A stretch of DNA of 64,000 nucleotides from Symbiodinium microadriaticum (Eukaryota > Sar > Dinophyceae > Suessiales > Symbiodiniaceae): the NCBI GenBank assembly GCA_001939145.1, contig LSRX01000681.1, positions 209,692 through 273,691 on the forward strand. The letters run 5' to 3'. A program made the position numbers and the translations under genes. The notes beneath the pieces were generated by a model. It was not told the origin of the DNA. It did no database searches and worked only from the letters and a program-made list of their open reading frames with translations. Positions within the stretch are counted from its first letter, which is position 1. Every line of letters begins with the position of its first letter. Positions 33,105 through 43,369 of the stretch are shown piece after piece.

Positions 33105-33520
33105 AGTAGTAGCAATAGCAGCAGGAGCAGCAGCAGGCAGTAAAAGGCAGTAAAAAGGGCAGTAAAGGGCAGTAAAGGGCAGTAAAGGGCAGTAAAAGCA
33201 GTAAAAGGCAGCAAAAAGGGCAGTAAAGGACTGTAAAGGGCAATAAAAGGCTGTAAAGGGCAATAAAGAGCAGTACAAGGCAATAAAAAGGCAGCAAAAA
33301 GGGCAGTAAAGGACTGTAAAGGGCTATAAAAGGCTGTAAAAGGCAATAAAGAGCAGTAAAAGGCATTAAAAGGCAACAAAAAGGGCAGTAAAGGCCAATA
33401 AAAGGCTGTAAAGGGCAATAAAGAGCAGTAAAAGGCAGTAAAACACAGTAAAGCGCAATAAAAGGCAGTAGAAAGGCAGCAAAAGACAGTAAAGGGCAAT
33501 AAAGTGCTGTGAAAGGCAAC
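33105..33520. repeat. Minisatellite of 10-13 bp units (ggcagtaaaag type)
   Basis: About 35 imperfect copies of units such as ggcagtaaag, ggctgtaaaag and ggcaataaagagc on the plus strand. All three minus frames stay open across it and read Leu-Leu-Pro-Phe-Thr-Ala-Phe-Tyr-Cys repeats; these are repeat products. It may have inserted or expanded exactly at the junction with the copia Gag remnant. Confidence 0.9.
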
Positions 33521-33770
33521 GCTTCCTGCCAGGAGAGATTTTTGTCGGCCTTGTGTTCGCTCAACATGCTCGGTGGCAGTTCTGCCAAAGCCTTCGGATC
33601 CTACAAGAGATAAGGTAGTCGAGCTGATCTGGCTCAAGCTCTATCTGTTCATGTTGAGTCCATGAGCCTTCTGCCTCAACCCAACTACCAGACCTCGTCA
33701 CACGGATTCGTCTCCTGCTGAGATGCAAGCCGCTTCTCGAACCCACAGGATCAGGAGCAGGTGCCACGTA
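33500..33770 (-). CDS. Unrecognised coding-like patches beside the minisatellite
   Basis: Minus-strand readings GSWVEAEGSWTQHEQIELEP then DQLDYLIS (about 33.6-33.68 kb) and, in another frame, ALAELPPSMLSEHKADKNLS (33.53-33.59 kb) look protein-like. They could be one frame-shifted exon running into the minisatellite. Family unknown. Confidence 0.25.
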
Positions 33771-33854
33771 AAGCCGTCACTCGTGTCAATGTTAAGCTAA
33801 GTCATTCGCAAAAACTTGAGAACCCATCCTACACGTCATAAACACCAAGCATCA

Positions 33855-33885
33855 CCAAACCCTAAACCATACACCCTAAAGCAGA
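33855..33885. repeat. Short telomere-like motif
   Basis: accaaaccctaaaccatacaccctaaagc on the plus strand contains two CCCTAAA units. Confidence 0.45.
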
Positions 33886-34324
33886 GTATATACACAAGAG
33901 TCCACACAGAGACACGAGCTTCAAGATCGATTGCTCCAGAGAAATGATCTGGAAACTCTGCAGGAGACCGGAAGACGGCTTTGGTACCGATGAGTCTGCT
34001 TGACTGAAGAACATCAGACATGTTCGGGATTAATTGGCTCCGTTTGAGCTAAAAATGGAGAGGCTGCTCTATCAATCTCCTGCCAGAGATCACCATGCAT
34101 TTCGCATGAAGCTGTTCGGACAGACCCATCCAAACTCGGTCTTTCCAGCCTCGGCAGTGAGGGACTCTGACGAGCTGGTACGAACTACAAGTTCCGGGAT
34201 CTGCAGTGTTAAGGAGACAGACGCGACACTCACCGCACGACAAATCTGCCTCGCCAAGCGTCTCCGTCAGCAGACCATCTCTTCTCGATCTGCCTTGCAA
34301 GTCAAACGGGAAGCCTAGTATGCC

Positions 34325-35215
34325 CAGGTGAGCCGAATGGAAGCCCGCCTTGTCCTTGGCCGCTTTCTGCTTCGGCCTGGCTGTCGTCTCCTTTCGATCT
34401 GCCTTGCAAGTTGCATAGGAGGTCTAGTATGCCAGGTGGGCCGAAGGCGCCGAATGGAAGCCCGCCTTGTTTTTTGCAGTTTTCTGCTTCGTCTTTGCTT
34501 TCGGTGTCGTCTCCTTTCGATCTGCCTTGCAAGCTACATGGGAGGAATCGAAGGCGCCGAATGGAAGCCCGCCTTTTCTCTTGCAGCTTTCTGCTTCGCC
34601 GTAGCTTTCGGTGTCGTCTTGGCTCCATCTGCCTCGCAAGTTACATGAGAGGCTTACTATACTCAGGTGAGCCACCGAATGGAAGCCCGCCTTTTCTCTT
34701 GCAGCTTTCTGCTTCGCTATAGCTTTTGGTGTCGTCTTCGCTCCATCTGCCTCGCAAGTTACATGAGAGGCTTACTATACCCAGGTGAGCCGAAGGCGCC
34801 GCATGGAAGCCTCTTTCGCAGCTTTCTGCTTCGCCCGGGCTTTCGGTGTCGCCTCCTTTCCATCTGCCTCGCAAATTACAGGGGAGGCCCACAATGCCCA
34901 GGTGAGTCGAAGGCGCTGAATGGAAGCCCACCTTTTCTTTTGCAGCTTTTTGCTTCGCTCTGGCTTTCGGTGTCGCCTCCTGTCCATCTGCCTCGCAAGT
35001 TACATGGGAGGCCTACTATGCCCAGGTGAGGCGAAGGCGCCGAATGGAAGCCCGCCTTTTCTTTTGCAGCTTCTTGCTTCGTTCTGGCTTTCGGAGTCGT
35101 CTTCGCTCCATCTGCCTCGCAAGTTACATGGGAGGCCTACGATGCCCAGACCGAATGGAAGCCCACCTTTTCTTTTGCAGCTTCCTGCTTCGTTCTGGCT
35201 TTCGCGCTCTTCTCC
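34325..35215. repeat. Tandem array of ~115-125-bp units with splice-like borders
   Basis: Seven diverged copies, recognised by catctgcctcgcaagtt(a) at about 34.40, 34.52, 34.63, 34.75, 34.86, 34.98 and 35.11 kb. Each unit has ccttttcttttgcag followed about 80 bases later by tgcccaggtgag, which on the plus strand looks like a polypyrimidine-AG acceptor and an AG-GTGAG donor. On the minus strand adjacent copies read in frame as a ~40-residue repeat (CNLQGRSKGDD then QGGLPFGAF). Whether either reading is expressed is unknown. Confidence 0.8.
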
Positions 35216-35389
35216 GTTCCATCAGCAGTCTGCAGAACTTGCGGGATACAGCTGCTTCAACATGTTCCACATGCACATGTGCAGCTCCGCCTTGGTTCTC
35301 TCCTCAGAGGCCGCTGCTTCGTGCTCCCGAATGGCCTGGAAACTTGATTATGTTTCACTGTGCTGCCGTGCAGCACACAATTCAAAACT

Positions 35390-35926
35390 CCAGTAACCCG
35401 CCTCGAGAAGTTCTCCTTCATCATGTTCTGGCATCCACCTCGAATCCTGGAGGGCATAGTCTCCCCAGGCTTTCCGCAGTGCTCGCACACAGCGAACATC
35501 TTCTGCGAAGAGTGTCTCTCGCTTCGCGTGGGCTCGGAGCAGGTTTGCGTCTTGATATACTTGTACCATCATATCCTGGGACGCAGCCAGCAGCACAGCT
35601 TCGGCCTCCTTCGTCAGTCGCAAGCCTGAGCTGCGACGGTCCTTCGAGAAGGCTTCCTGGCACAGTCGACTCCACCGGGCCATTCCGACTTTCCAATGCG
35701 TGGCATGCCCCACCGTGACTTGTCTCGCAGCCAATCTGCGACTGTTGGATTGCCCGCGTCCTCTGTACTGCGATGTTGCTTTCGCCACTTCTCTTCGCAG
35801 GCCCTCCGCAGCCCTGTACCCCGAAGCTGAAAGAGCTCGGACAGGAGCGATTCTTCTCAGAAGTTGAGCTGCTGAGTCGCGGTCTTGTGTCTCTCCGCGC
35901 TCGTCCTCCCAAACCACGGCCTCACA
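35390..35926 (-). CDS. Histone-H3-fold protein, divergent (possible H3 variant)
   Basis: The minus-strand frame, open from 35926, contains in order: an Arg-rich tail (KATSQYRGRGQSNSRRLAAR), WSRLCQEAFSKDRRSSGLRL matching the H3 alpha-N to alpha-1 region (PFQRLVREI...DLRF), TKEAEAVLLAASQDMMVQVY matching alpha-2 ([20 protein letters not shown]), and QDANLLRAHAKRETLFAEDV then RCVRALRK matching [20 protein letters not shown] and QLARRIRG of H3. The DxNL-x-x-HAKR core is the diagnostic part. There is no ATG at the left end, so an upstream exon is needed. Dinoflagellates package DNA mostly without nucleosomes yet keep divergent histones. H3 versus CENP-A-like versus an H3-fold transcription factor subunit cannot be decided here. 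Confidence 0.65.
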
Positions 35927-35929
35927 TCA

Positions 35930-36700
35930 CCAAGCACACGAACCTGAGAGCACAACATTTCATCGATGCAAACATGAGCTTCCGGCTGCTTCCTGCTGGG
36001 CATCAGCTTCCTTCCCGCCCAAGCATGAAAAAATTGTAACTTCAGCAATGCACAATTCTGGGGTCCTCCTCGGCCTCTGCAGCATGGGCACAAACTTCAC
36101 GCGCTTCAGGCGTGTGTTCTCCTCCTCGGCCTCTGCAGCGGCTCGCTCAGCGAACAGACGCTTGAGCTCGCTGCTTAGTTTTGCTTGCAGCGTCTGCTCT
36201 CCGATTTGCAGGTGCCGGCCCAGCTTCATGGCTGCCAGTCTGACCGTACAGGAAATTCCTTCCGAGGACCCTCCTGGCACAAGCCAACGTTGAATTTCTG
36301 AGATTATGCGAGTGCAAGTAAGTCATTTGTTCTGGCCTGCATACGCGGCTCCATCGAAAGTCCAGACGATGACACGCTCCACGCATGCCAAGGGCGGAAG
36401 TTCATCTTGGTACAGGGCCACAGCAGTCAGCTGCAAGATCTTGCAGGCCTCAACCGGCGCTTCTCTCTCGCTCCAACAGCCTGCTCGGAGCACAGCCCGC
36501 TCCGCCAGCTCGAACAGATCTCGAAGCAAGACATTCTCGCTTTGTTCATCTATGAATTTTTTCGCATGTGCCATCACACCCACAGCAATCTTCTTGAGTT
36601 TCTCATCTCGAACGGAAGCCAAAAGCTCCTGCAGACGAAGGGAGCGTGATGATTTCAGACTCCAACTCAACAAGCAACCCGGCCTGCCCTGATGCAACGG
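35930..36700 (-). CDS. Coding-like exons upstream of the H3-fold exon, family unknown
   Basis: Minus-strand patches: LQELLASVRDEKLKKIAVGV, FIDEQSENVLLRDLFELAER and LTAVALYQDELPPLACVERV (36.35-36.65 kb); LQIGEQTLQAKLSSELKRLF and AAAEAEEENTRLKRVKFVPM (36.09-36.22 kb); and PSRKQPEAHVCIDEMLCSQV (about 35.95-36.02 kb). All are in composition typical of expressed helical proteins. They may be 5' exons of the H3-fold gene or a second gene. Confidence 0.4.
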
Positions 36701-36798
36701 GCGGTGCCTGACCCGATGGTTGGCGTCGTTTCGTGAGCGAGAAGCAAAGAGTTCTAGCTGCTACTCTCGCAGCTTGTTTCGTAGCGGTGACAAAACAC

Positions 36799-36872
36799 AA
36801 GCCACTGAGGGATCTGAAACAACGGCTCCCTGCTTCCGCCCCAATGCCTAAACCACTGGGCTACAAAATTGG
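36799..36872 (-). repeat. tRNA-like SINE fragment
   Basis: On the minus strand GTAGCCCAGTGGTTTAGGCA (36864-36845) fits an A-box, and GTTTCAGATCCC lies about 45 bases further on like a B-box. No tRNA cloverleaf can be folded, so this is a tRNA-derived SINE or pseudo-tRNA. It is followed by GTGGCTTGTG, a phrase shared with the copy at 38.77 kb. Confidence 0.35.
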
Positions 36873-37014
36873 GGAATTTGAGCCGTGCCGAAGAGAGCCC
36901 AGGTTTCGTACAGGTTTTGTACGGGTTTTCCGGAAGGTCCCAGGCCCCACACGTTCGTTCCTAAAGGAGCACACCCAGCATGGGGAGTATTGTTTCAAGC
37001 ATTACAAGTGAGCA

Positions 37015-38755
37015 GGCCCAGCCACGGGAGTACTATTTTAAGCATTTTCAAGCCCAAAAACTCCCAAAATGGTACTCCCACGCCGCTGCCCGCATTCCCT
37101 CGTGGAGGTGAGCAGGCCCAGCAACGGGAGTACTATTTTAAGCATTTTCAGGCCCCAGGACTCCCAAAATGGTACTCCCACGCCGCTGCCCGCTTTCCTT
37201 CGTGGAGGTGAGCAGGGAGTACTATTTTGAGAATTTTCAAGCCCAAAACGGTACTCCCACGCCGCTGCCCGCATTCCTTCGTGGAGGTGAGCAGGCCCAG
37301 CAACGGGAGTATTATTTTGAGCATTTTCAAGCCCAAAAACTCCCAAAATGGTACTCCCACGCCGCTGCCCGCTTTCCTTCGTGGAGGTGAGCAGGGAGTA
37401 CTATTTTGAGAATTTTCAAGCCCAAAACGGTACTCCCACGCCGCTGCCCGCATTCCTTCGTGGAGGTGAGCAGGCCCAGCAACGGGAGTATTATTTTGAG
37501 CATTTTCAAGCCCAAAAACTCCCAAAATGGTACTCCCACGCCGCTGCCCGCTTTCCTTCGTGGAGGTGAGCAGGGAGTACTATTTTGAGAATTTTCAAGC
37601 CCAAAACGGTACTCCCACGCCGCTGCCCGCATTCCTTCGTGGAGGTGAGCAGGCCCAGCAACGGGAGTATTATTTTGAGCATTTTCAAGCCCAAAAACTC
37701 CCAAAATGGTACTCCCACGCCGCTGCCCGCTTTCCTTCGTGGAGGTGAGCAGGGAGTACTATTTTGAGAATTTTCAAGCCCAAAACGGTACTCCCACGCC
37801 GCTGCCCGCATTCCTTCGTGGAGGTGAGCAGGCCCAGCAACGGGAGTATTATTTTGAGCATTTTCAAGCCCAAAAACTCCCAAAATGGTACTCCCACGCC
37901 TGCCCGCTTTCCTTCGCGGAGGTGAGCAGGCCCATCCACGGGAGTACTATTTTAAGCATTTTCCGAGGTGAGCAGGCCCAGCAACGGGAGTACTATTTTA
38001 AGCATTTTCAGGCCCCAGGACTCCCAAAATGGTACTCCCACGCCGCTGCCCGCTTTCCTTCGTGGAGGTGAGCAGGCCCAGCCACGGGAGTACTATTTTA
38101 AGCATTTTCAAGCCCAAAAACTCCCAAAATGGGCCGCTGCCCGCATTCCTTCGTGGAGGTGAGCAGGCCCAGCCACGGGAGTATTATTTTGAGCATTTTC
38201 AAGCCCAAAAACTCCCAAAATGGTACTCCCACGCCTGCCCGCTTTCCTTCGCGGAGGTGAGCAGGCCCATCCACGGGAGTACTATTTTAAGCATTTTCCG
38301 AGGTGAGCAGGCCCAGCAACGGGAGTACTATTTTAAGCATTTTCAGGCCCCAGGACTCCCAAAATGGTACTCCCACGCCGCTGCCCGCTTTCCTTCGTGG
38401 AGGTGAGCAGGCCCAGCCACGGGAGTACTATTTTAAGCATTTTCAAGCCCAAAAACTCCCAAAATGGTACTCCCACGCCGCTGCCCGCATTCCCTCGTGG
38501 AGGTGAGCAGGCCCAGCAACGGGAGTACTATTTTAAGCATTTTCAGGCCCCAGGACTCCCAAAATGGTACTCCCACGCCGCTGCCCGCTTTCCTTCGTGG
38601 AGGTGAGCAGGCCCAGCCACGGGAGTACTATTTTAAGCATTTTCAAGCCCAAAATATCCCAAAATGGTACTCCCACGCCGCTGCCCGCATTCCTTCGTGG
38701 AGGTGAGCAGGCCCAGCAACGGAAGTAGGTATTTTCAGGCCCAAAAACTCCCAAG
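37015..38755. repeat. Satellite array, 100-bp basic unit and exact 179-bp higher-order unit
   Basis: The unit runs gtgagcaggcccagcaacgg, gagtactattttaagcattttc, then caaaatggtactcccacgcc and cctttccttcgtggag-type ends. From about 37.15 to 37.88 kb a 179-bp composite repeats essentially without change (open frames restart at 37148, 37327, 37506 and 37685, exactly 179 apart). The right half has 100-bp units and a duplicated composite at 37.92-38.4 kb. Since 179 is not divisible by three, the repeat cannot encode one continuous protein. Near-identity implies recent expansion or homogenisation. Confidence 0.95.
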
Positions 38756-38769
38756 ATAGTGATGCCACA

Positions 38770-38841
38770 CAAGCCGCCGGAGATTCGAAACAGAGACCTC
38801 TGCGTCGAGAGTCACAGCCCAGACCATTTGGCTATAAATTC
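38770..38841 (-). repeat. tRNA-like SINE fragment
   Basis: On the minus strand TAGCCAAATGGTCTGGGC (38834 downward) is a good A-box and D-arm, and GTTTCGAATCTC (38791-38780) is a good B-box at tRNA spacing. The anticodon and T stems pair poorly. The 3' phrase GGCGGCTTGTG resembles the copy at 36.8 kb. The two fragments bracket the satellite array. Confidence 0.45.
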
Positions 38842-39022
38842 TCTGAATGCATTGTGAATCAGCCGACACAACATTGGAATCCTTGACCACACACAGTGCC
38901 TGGGCAGTGTCGCACTGCTCCGACTCCATTTTGCCGTAGGCCACCTGATCGAAGGATTCTTCTTGCTTGCTTGCTCCTGTCTTTCCCCTCTCCTCTTTCT
39001 CTTCTCCTCTCTCTCTCCTCCC

Positions 39023-39032
39023 TCCGCTCTTT

Positions 39033-39111
<79 letters not shown>

Positions 39112-39175
39112 GAAGCAGAAGAGCAGGGCGGTCCAGCCCCACCCTCTCTCTCTCTCTCTCTCTCTCTCCTCGCCT
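39023..39175. repeat. (CT)n microsatellite
   Basis: Two long CT tracts, 39028-39110 and about 39147-39170, separated by a short non-repetitive segment. Long Ser-Leu and Arg-Glu frames here are repeat artefacts. Confidence 0.95.
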
Positions 39176-39189
39176 CACCTCTCCTCCCT

Positions 39190-39790
39190 GGTAACAGCGG
39201 CTCGAAATTCGACCGGGCCTTTGAAACTTCAAGCTCCACTGCCGGCCCCACCACCTCACCGGAAGGAGGAATGTGCCACGTGCGAGTGCTTCTTCTGCTT
39301 TGCAAAGCACAACAGCCTGTGGAACTTTCTGCTCTCCTTGAACCTGACCAGAATTGACCAGAAAGCCCGCTTGCACCACCAAGAAATGGCTTAACAGCAA
39401 CACGGCCTCTGCACCCTTCGGCTGGCGCCCTGCGGCATCTACGACCTCATTGAAGCAGACGGGCGATGTATGCTTTCAGCTGTTTAGCACGGCGGCTTGA
39501 AATTCGACCAGGCCTGTGAAGCTCCAAGCTCCACTGCCGACCCCACCACCTCACTGGAACGAGAAATGTGCCACGTGCGAGTTTCTTCTGCTTTGCAAAG
39601 CAAAACAGCCTGTGGAACTTTCTGCTCTCCTTGAACCTGACCAGAATTGACCAGAAAGCCCGCTTGCACCACCAAAAAAAAGCCTTAAGAGCAACACAGC
39701 CTCTGCACCCTTCGGCTGGCGCACTGCGGCATCTACCACCTCATCAAGCACACGGGGGATGTATGCATCAGATGCTTCGACAATAACAGG
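39190..39790. repeat. Direct tandem duplication of ~295 bp
   Basis: The segment beginning ggctcgaaattcgaccgggc and containing ctgctctccttgaacctgac and cacccttcggctggcgc at 39190-39480 recurs at 39490-39780 with a few substitutions and small indels. Neither copy has a supported gene. Confidence 0.85.
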
Positions 39791-40339
39791 AGGCCTGCTC
39801 GTCATCGGACTCGCAGACATCTATGACTTGCATCACCTGATCGGTACTGGCTACTCGTCGACAAACCGCAGTCGTCTGAAATGCACAGCCTGGATAATGC
39901 TGGGAGATGACGATGTGGACTTTCCAGAAGGGGTGTCCTGCTTATCCAAGCAGTCAAGACACTGGCTGGGGAACCGCGGAGCAGGTTTCAGACCGTGTGC
40001 CATGTGTAGTGTAGGCATGGCTAGCCAGAGGAATTGAGTGAATGCTCCAGCGCCTGGCTGGAAGACGACCTTCCCTTTCCTTGTGGCGAGTCCTGTGAAC
40101 ATGTCGCAAGCTTGAGGCGGGCAGGATCCGCCTCTCACCGGAAATGGGAAAACCGTTTGAACAGGTTAGAAACTCTCATTGTACTGTCACCGAGCACGAT
40201 GACGATGGGAGCTGTCCTCGTCCAGGGCCAGTGAGCCCTGTCACATGAGCCGACGAAACCCTGTCATGTTGTGAGCTCTGCCGAGCCTCTGAGGAGCAGG
40301 AAGACACACGTCGCCTCTTTCTCGGTCTACGAGTAGGGG

Positions 40340-40875
40340 TGTCCTCGCATCGTGGAAGAGAAGCTTTGGAAACACGGCACCAATGGCAAGAAGACGGCAC
40401 CACGCGGTTCTCTTTTTGCAAGCTTCAGAGGCTCAGGGCCCACCCTGGCCATCGGCTATCGTCCCTGCTTTGCAGACATCGCCACCACTTCGTGGAAGAG
40501 AAAACACGGCACCAATACCAAGAAGACGGCACCAAGCTTCGGAGGCTCAGGGCCCACCCTGGCCATCGGCTATCGTCACTATCGTCTCTGCTTTGCACAC
40601 ATCGCCGCCACTTCGTGGAAGAGAAGCTTTGGAAACACGGCACCAATGCCAAGAAGGCGGCACCAAGCTTCGGAGGCTTCGGAGGCTCAGGGCCCACCCT
40701 GGCCATCGGCTATCGTCTCTGCTTTGCACACATCGCCGCCACTTCGTGGAAGAGAAGCTTTGGAAACACGGCACCGATGGAAAGAAGACGGCACCACATG
40801 GTCCTCGGATGCACAGGGCCCACCCAGGCCATCGGCTATCGTCCCTGCTTTGCAGACATCGCCGGCATCCTGGCG
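40340..40875. repeat. Tandem repeats of ~120-140-bp units
   Basis: About five copies marked by cgtggaagagaa (about 40.35, 40.49, 40.61 and 40.74 kb) and by gggcccacc(c/a)tggccatcggcta-type segments. Copies differ by small indels. The array directly abuts the 3' end of the MULE-like transposase region. Confidence 0.85.
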
Positions 40876-40884
40876 ACAAGTTCT

Positions 40885-43363
40885 TCAAGCCTGAACACGT
40901 CGTCGCCGCTTTCGCGGGTGCTGCTCGTCCTCCGTGTCAGCCGGGGCACGTCTCTCCGGACGAACAGGCTCGATAACATGGCCTGTGACCTGTTGCAAGC
41001 CCCACCACTCGCGAGCGGCCCACACGTGTGGGCAGTGCCCTTGCCATCCATGCAAAAAACAGGTGCAACGAGTTTGCCTGGAGGGCGTCATCCAAGTAAC
41101 ACACCATGTTGTCCAAAGCTGGCTGTGCCGCTTGCGATCAAAGCTTCCATCTTCCAGGATAATATCTTCTGCAATGAGGTGGCGCCGGAGATGCTCAACA
41201 TGTTGAGTTCTCATGATGTCAATCAGTCGTCGGCAGGTTCCTCGGGGAACCTCTCGCGGTGCCGCCACGGCCACGCAAAGATACTTGAAGCCTCTGTGCT
41301 CGATCTGCTCGAAGGGAAGTTTCTTGCGACAGCTCCGCATCTTGTGGAGGATCCCAGTGATCGATGGAAACTTGATCACTTGCGAGGAGCACGGACGGCG
41401 GATCACTTTGCCCTCTGTGAACATCCACTTGTCGGGATCTTGGGGTCCAGTGCAAGACACAGCTCGCCCCATCAGGGTGATCGAGCAGTCTGTCGCCTCG
41501 TCGACTTCACGCAACGGGCGAACCCACGCCTCGCAAGTTTTCTGAATGGCTGCCAGGACATCCGCATGCGTGCGCAACTTCCCTCCTTTCCCTGCAGCTC
41601 GGACATCGCGCTTGAACTTGCCTGGCTTCAGTTGGACAAAGGGGCTTTACCACAATTCAGGTGGTGTACTTAAAAGCAAGCCGACTCCCTGAAAAGATAT
41701 ACTGATGTCACTCCGGCACAGTTCATCTCCTCGATGGGCTGCTGGCTGGACGGAAAGCCAGGCTCACCAGACGAAGCGCCGCACCACCACTCTGGAGTAT
41801 AAAGCGATGCAATGCCGTACTTCGTGGCATCCACGGCAGAGCACACGCAGTACGTTTAGACGAAGTACTTGGCAAACTCGACTTCCATCCATACTTCTGT
41901 CATCGTCCGCACGAAGGCCTCCAAGACGATGTGTGCATAGGACCTCGTCGGGGCAAACATGATCTCCGCCACGACATTCAGAACCGCATAGATGGAACGT
42001 CCGGATTTCAGATGCGGCTTGGGAAGCGCCTCCCTTGCACGTGCCGCACACGCTTTGGCCTTGGCTTTGGCAGCTTGCTTCGGCCTGGCTGCAGCATCCT
42101 GTTGTGCTTTAGCACGGCTCGGACCGGAATTGTGATTGGTGCGGAGATTCCTTCTGAGGTGCTCGATTCCTCGCTTGATTTTCGTGCCAGGCCAGTGAGC
42201 GAGGCATGCGGACTTCGATCCGGGAAACCAGTCCAGATGCATTTGCTTTGGAGCGCATGGGAGCCCCCATGCCTGCAGAGCCTCTCTGCAAGCTCGGAAC
42301 GCTTTGGAGTATATCTCCCCATCCTCGTTTCTGCGACAAAAAACGGCAAGCGGCCAGCAGGACTTCCGCCATCGGCCCTGGAGCTTTCTGAACACCAAGG
42401 CACCTGAGACCACCAGACACTGAGTAACACAATGAAATCTTTGCAAGCTGTCGTTTCGGGAATTCTTAAGAGCATAGTGGAAAGAGACTTCGTTTAAAAG
42501 ACATGTGCTTATTTTTCGACCCAGTCTCAGACCAGGCCGTATCGGTGCCCCATGATGGTCAAGTTGTGCGTAGCATCGCTAGTCAGGACCAGCCAGTCAG
42601 GCTGGAGCTCGAGCAACACAAGGAAAAAGGGAATCAGCAGCCCGACCCAGTGAAAAGAGTTACTCTGCGCATCCAGCACAGGGAACTGAAGCACATTCTG
42701 GTCGACACCTTCCGCAGACTTTCTGAACGATTTGGCACTTTCCAGGAATGTCTGGGTGGCGCCGCCGAAGTTCCTTTTGCGATTCTTCAGCACTGCCCGA
42801 ACACGGGCTGCCGGTATGTCCAAACCTTTGAGGCGCATCTGCACAGTCGAAGGAGCACACGGCCGCCCAGCCTCCAGCAGAGTCTCTGCCTCTCGAAGAA
42901 TGCACAAGCGTTCATCCACCGTGATTTCATCCTCGTCGAATTTACGGGCCTCGCGAGCACGACGTGGAGGACCCGAGCACTCTCCCGCCACTCCAATGCT
43001 CAGGCAGTAGACTGTCTTGTGCCAGGGGCCAGTGAACTGGAACGTTCGCCCTTGCCCCTCCGCACAGCCTTCATGCCTAAAGCAGTGGCCGGTGCATCGC
43101 CAACGATCATCTGCCAGCTGTCGGGGATTGGAGAGCGACCCTATCTTAAACTTTCCATCTTGTTCCCAACATCTTGCAGCCGCACGAAGGCAAACTTGCT
43201 CAGAAACGTCATCCTTGCCATTCAGCACCCGATCTTGGCCATAACTTTTGTCAGCCAGGTCTGCAAAAACAAGAGTCCGTCGCCGCCGCTCTTTCTCGAC
43301 AGTCGGGCTGGCGGAATCCATGGAAGGGTCAAACAACTCTGACACTTTAGGTCTGGACTGCAA
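40885..43363 (-). mobile_element. MULE-like DNA transposase with SWIM zinc finger, interrupted
   Basis: Three minus-strand frames, read right to left. First (43363-42527): an N-terminal region ending DWLVLTSDATHNLTIMGHRY, with an Asp at the place of the first catalytic residue. Second (42446-41856): PLAVFCRRNEDGEIYSKAFR and QMHLDWFPGSKSACLAHWPG, resembling the second Asp region of Mutator-like transposases. Third (41577-40885): a C-terminal domain with TRCTCFLHGWQGHCPHVWAA, a CxC...CxH SWIM zinc finger, which MULE transposases commonly carry. These enzymes cut and paste DNA elements. The frames are not contiguous (introns or decay), and I could not find terminal inverted repeats. Family placement is by motif only. 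Confidence 0.6.
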
Positions 43364-43369
43364 CTGTCA

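Noticed and set aside
33091-33637. Minus-strand frames with Leu-Leu-Pro-Phe-Thr-Ala-Tyr-Cys repeats resembling a multi-pass membrane protein
   Set aside because: All three minus frames show the same pattern because of the 10-13 bp minisatellite; hydrophobicity is an artefact.
37015-38755. CRISPR-like array
   Set aside because: Repeats are 100-179 bp with no unique spacers; it is a eukaryotic satellite.
38925-38945. Spliced-leader-like word near ccattttgccgtagg on plus
   Set aside because: The two halves are in the wrong order and the match is broken; much weaker than the 13-base match in the DIRS-like repeats.
38735-39403. 222-codon minus-strand frame with an Arg/Glu/Lys block
   Set aside because: The charged block is the complement of the CT microsatellite, and the rest crosses the satellite edge and a tandem duplication.
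40339-41673. 444-codon plus-strand frame
   Set aside because: Its first third translates the tandem repeats, and the remainder is antisense to the SWIM-finger transposase frame, which has recognisable motifs.
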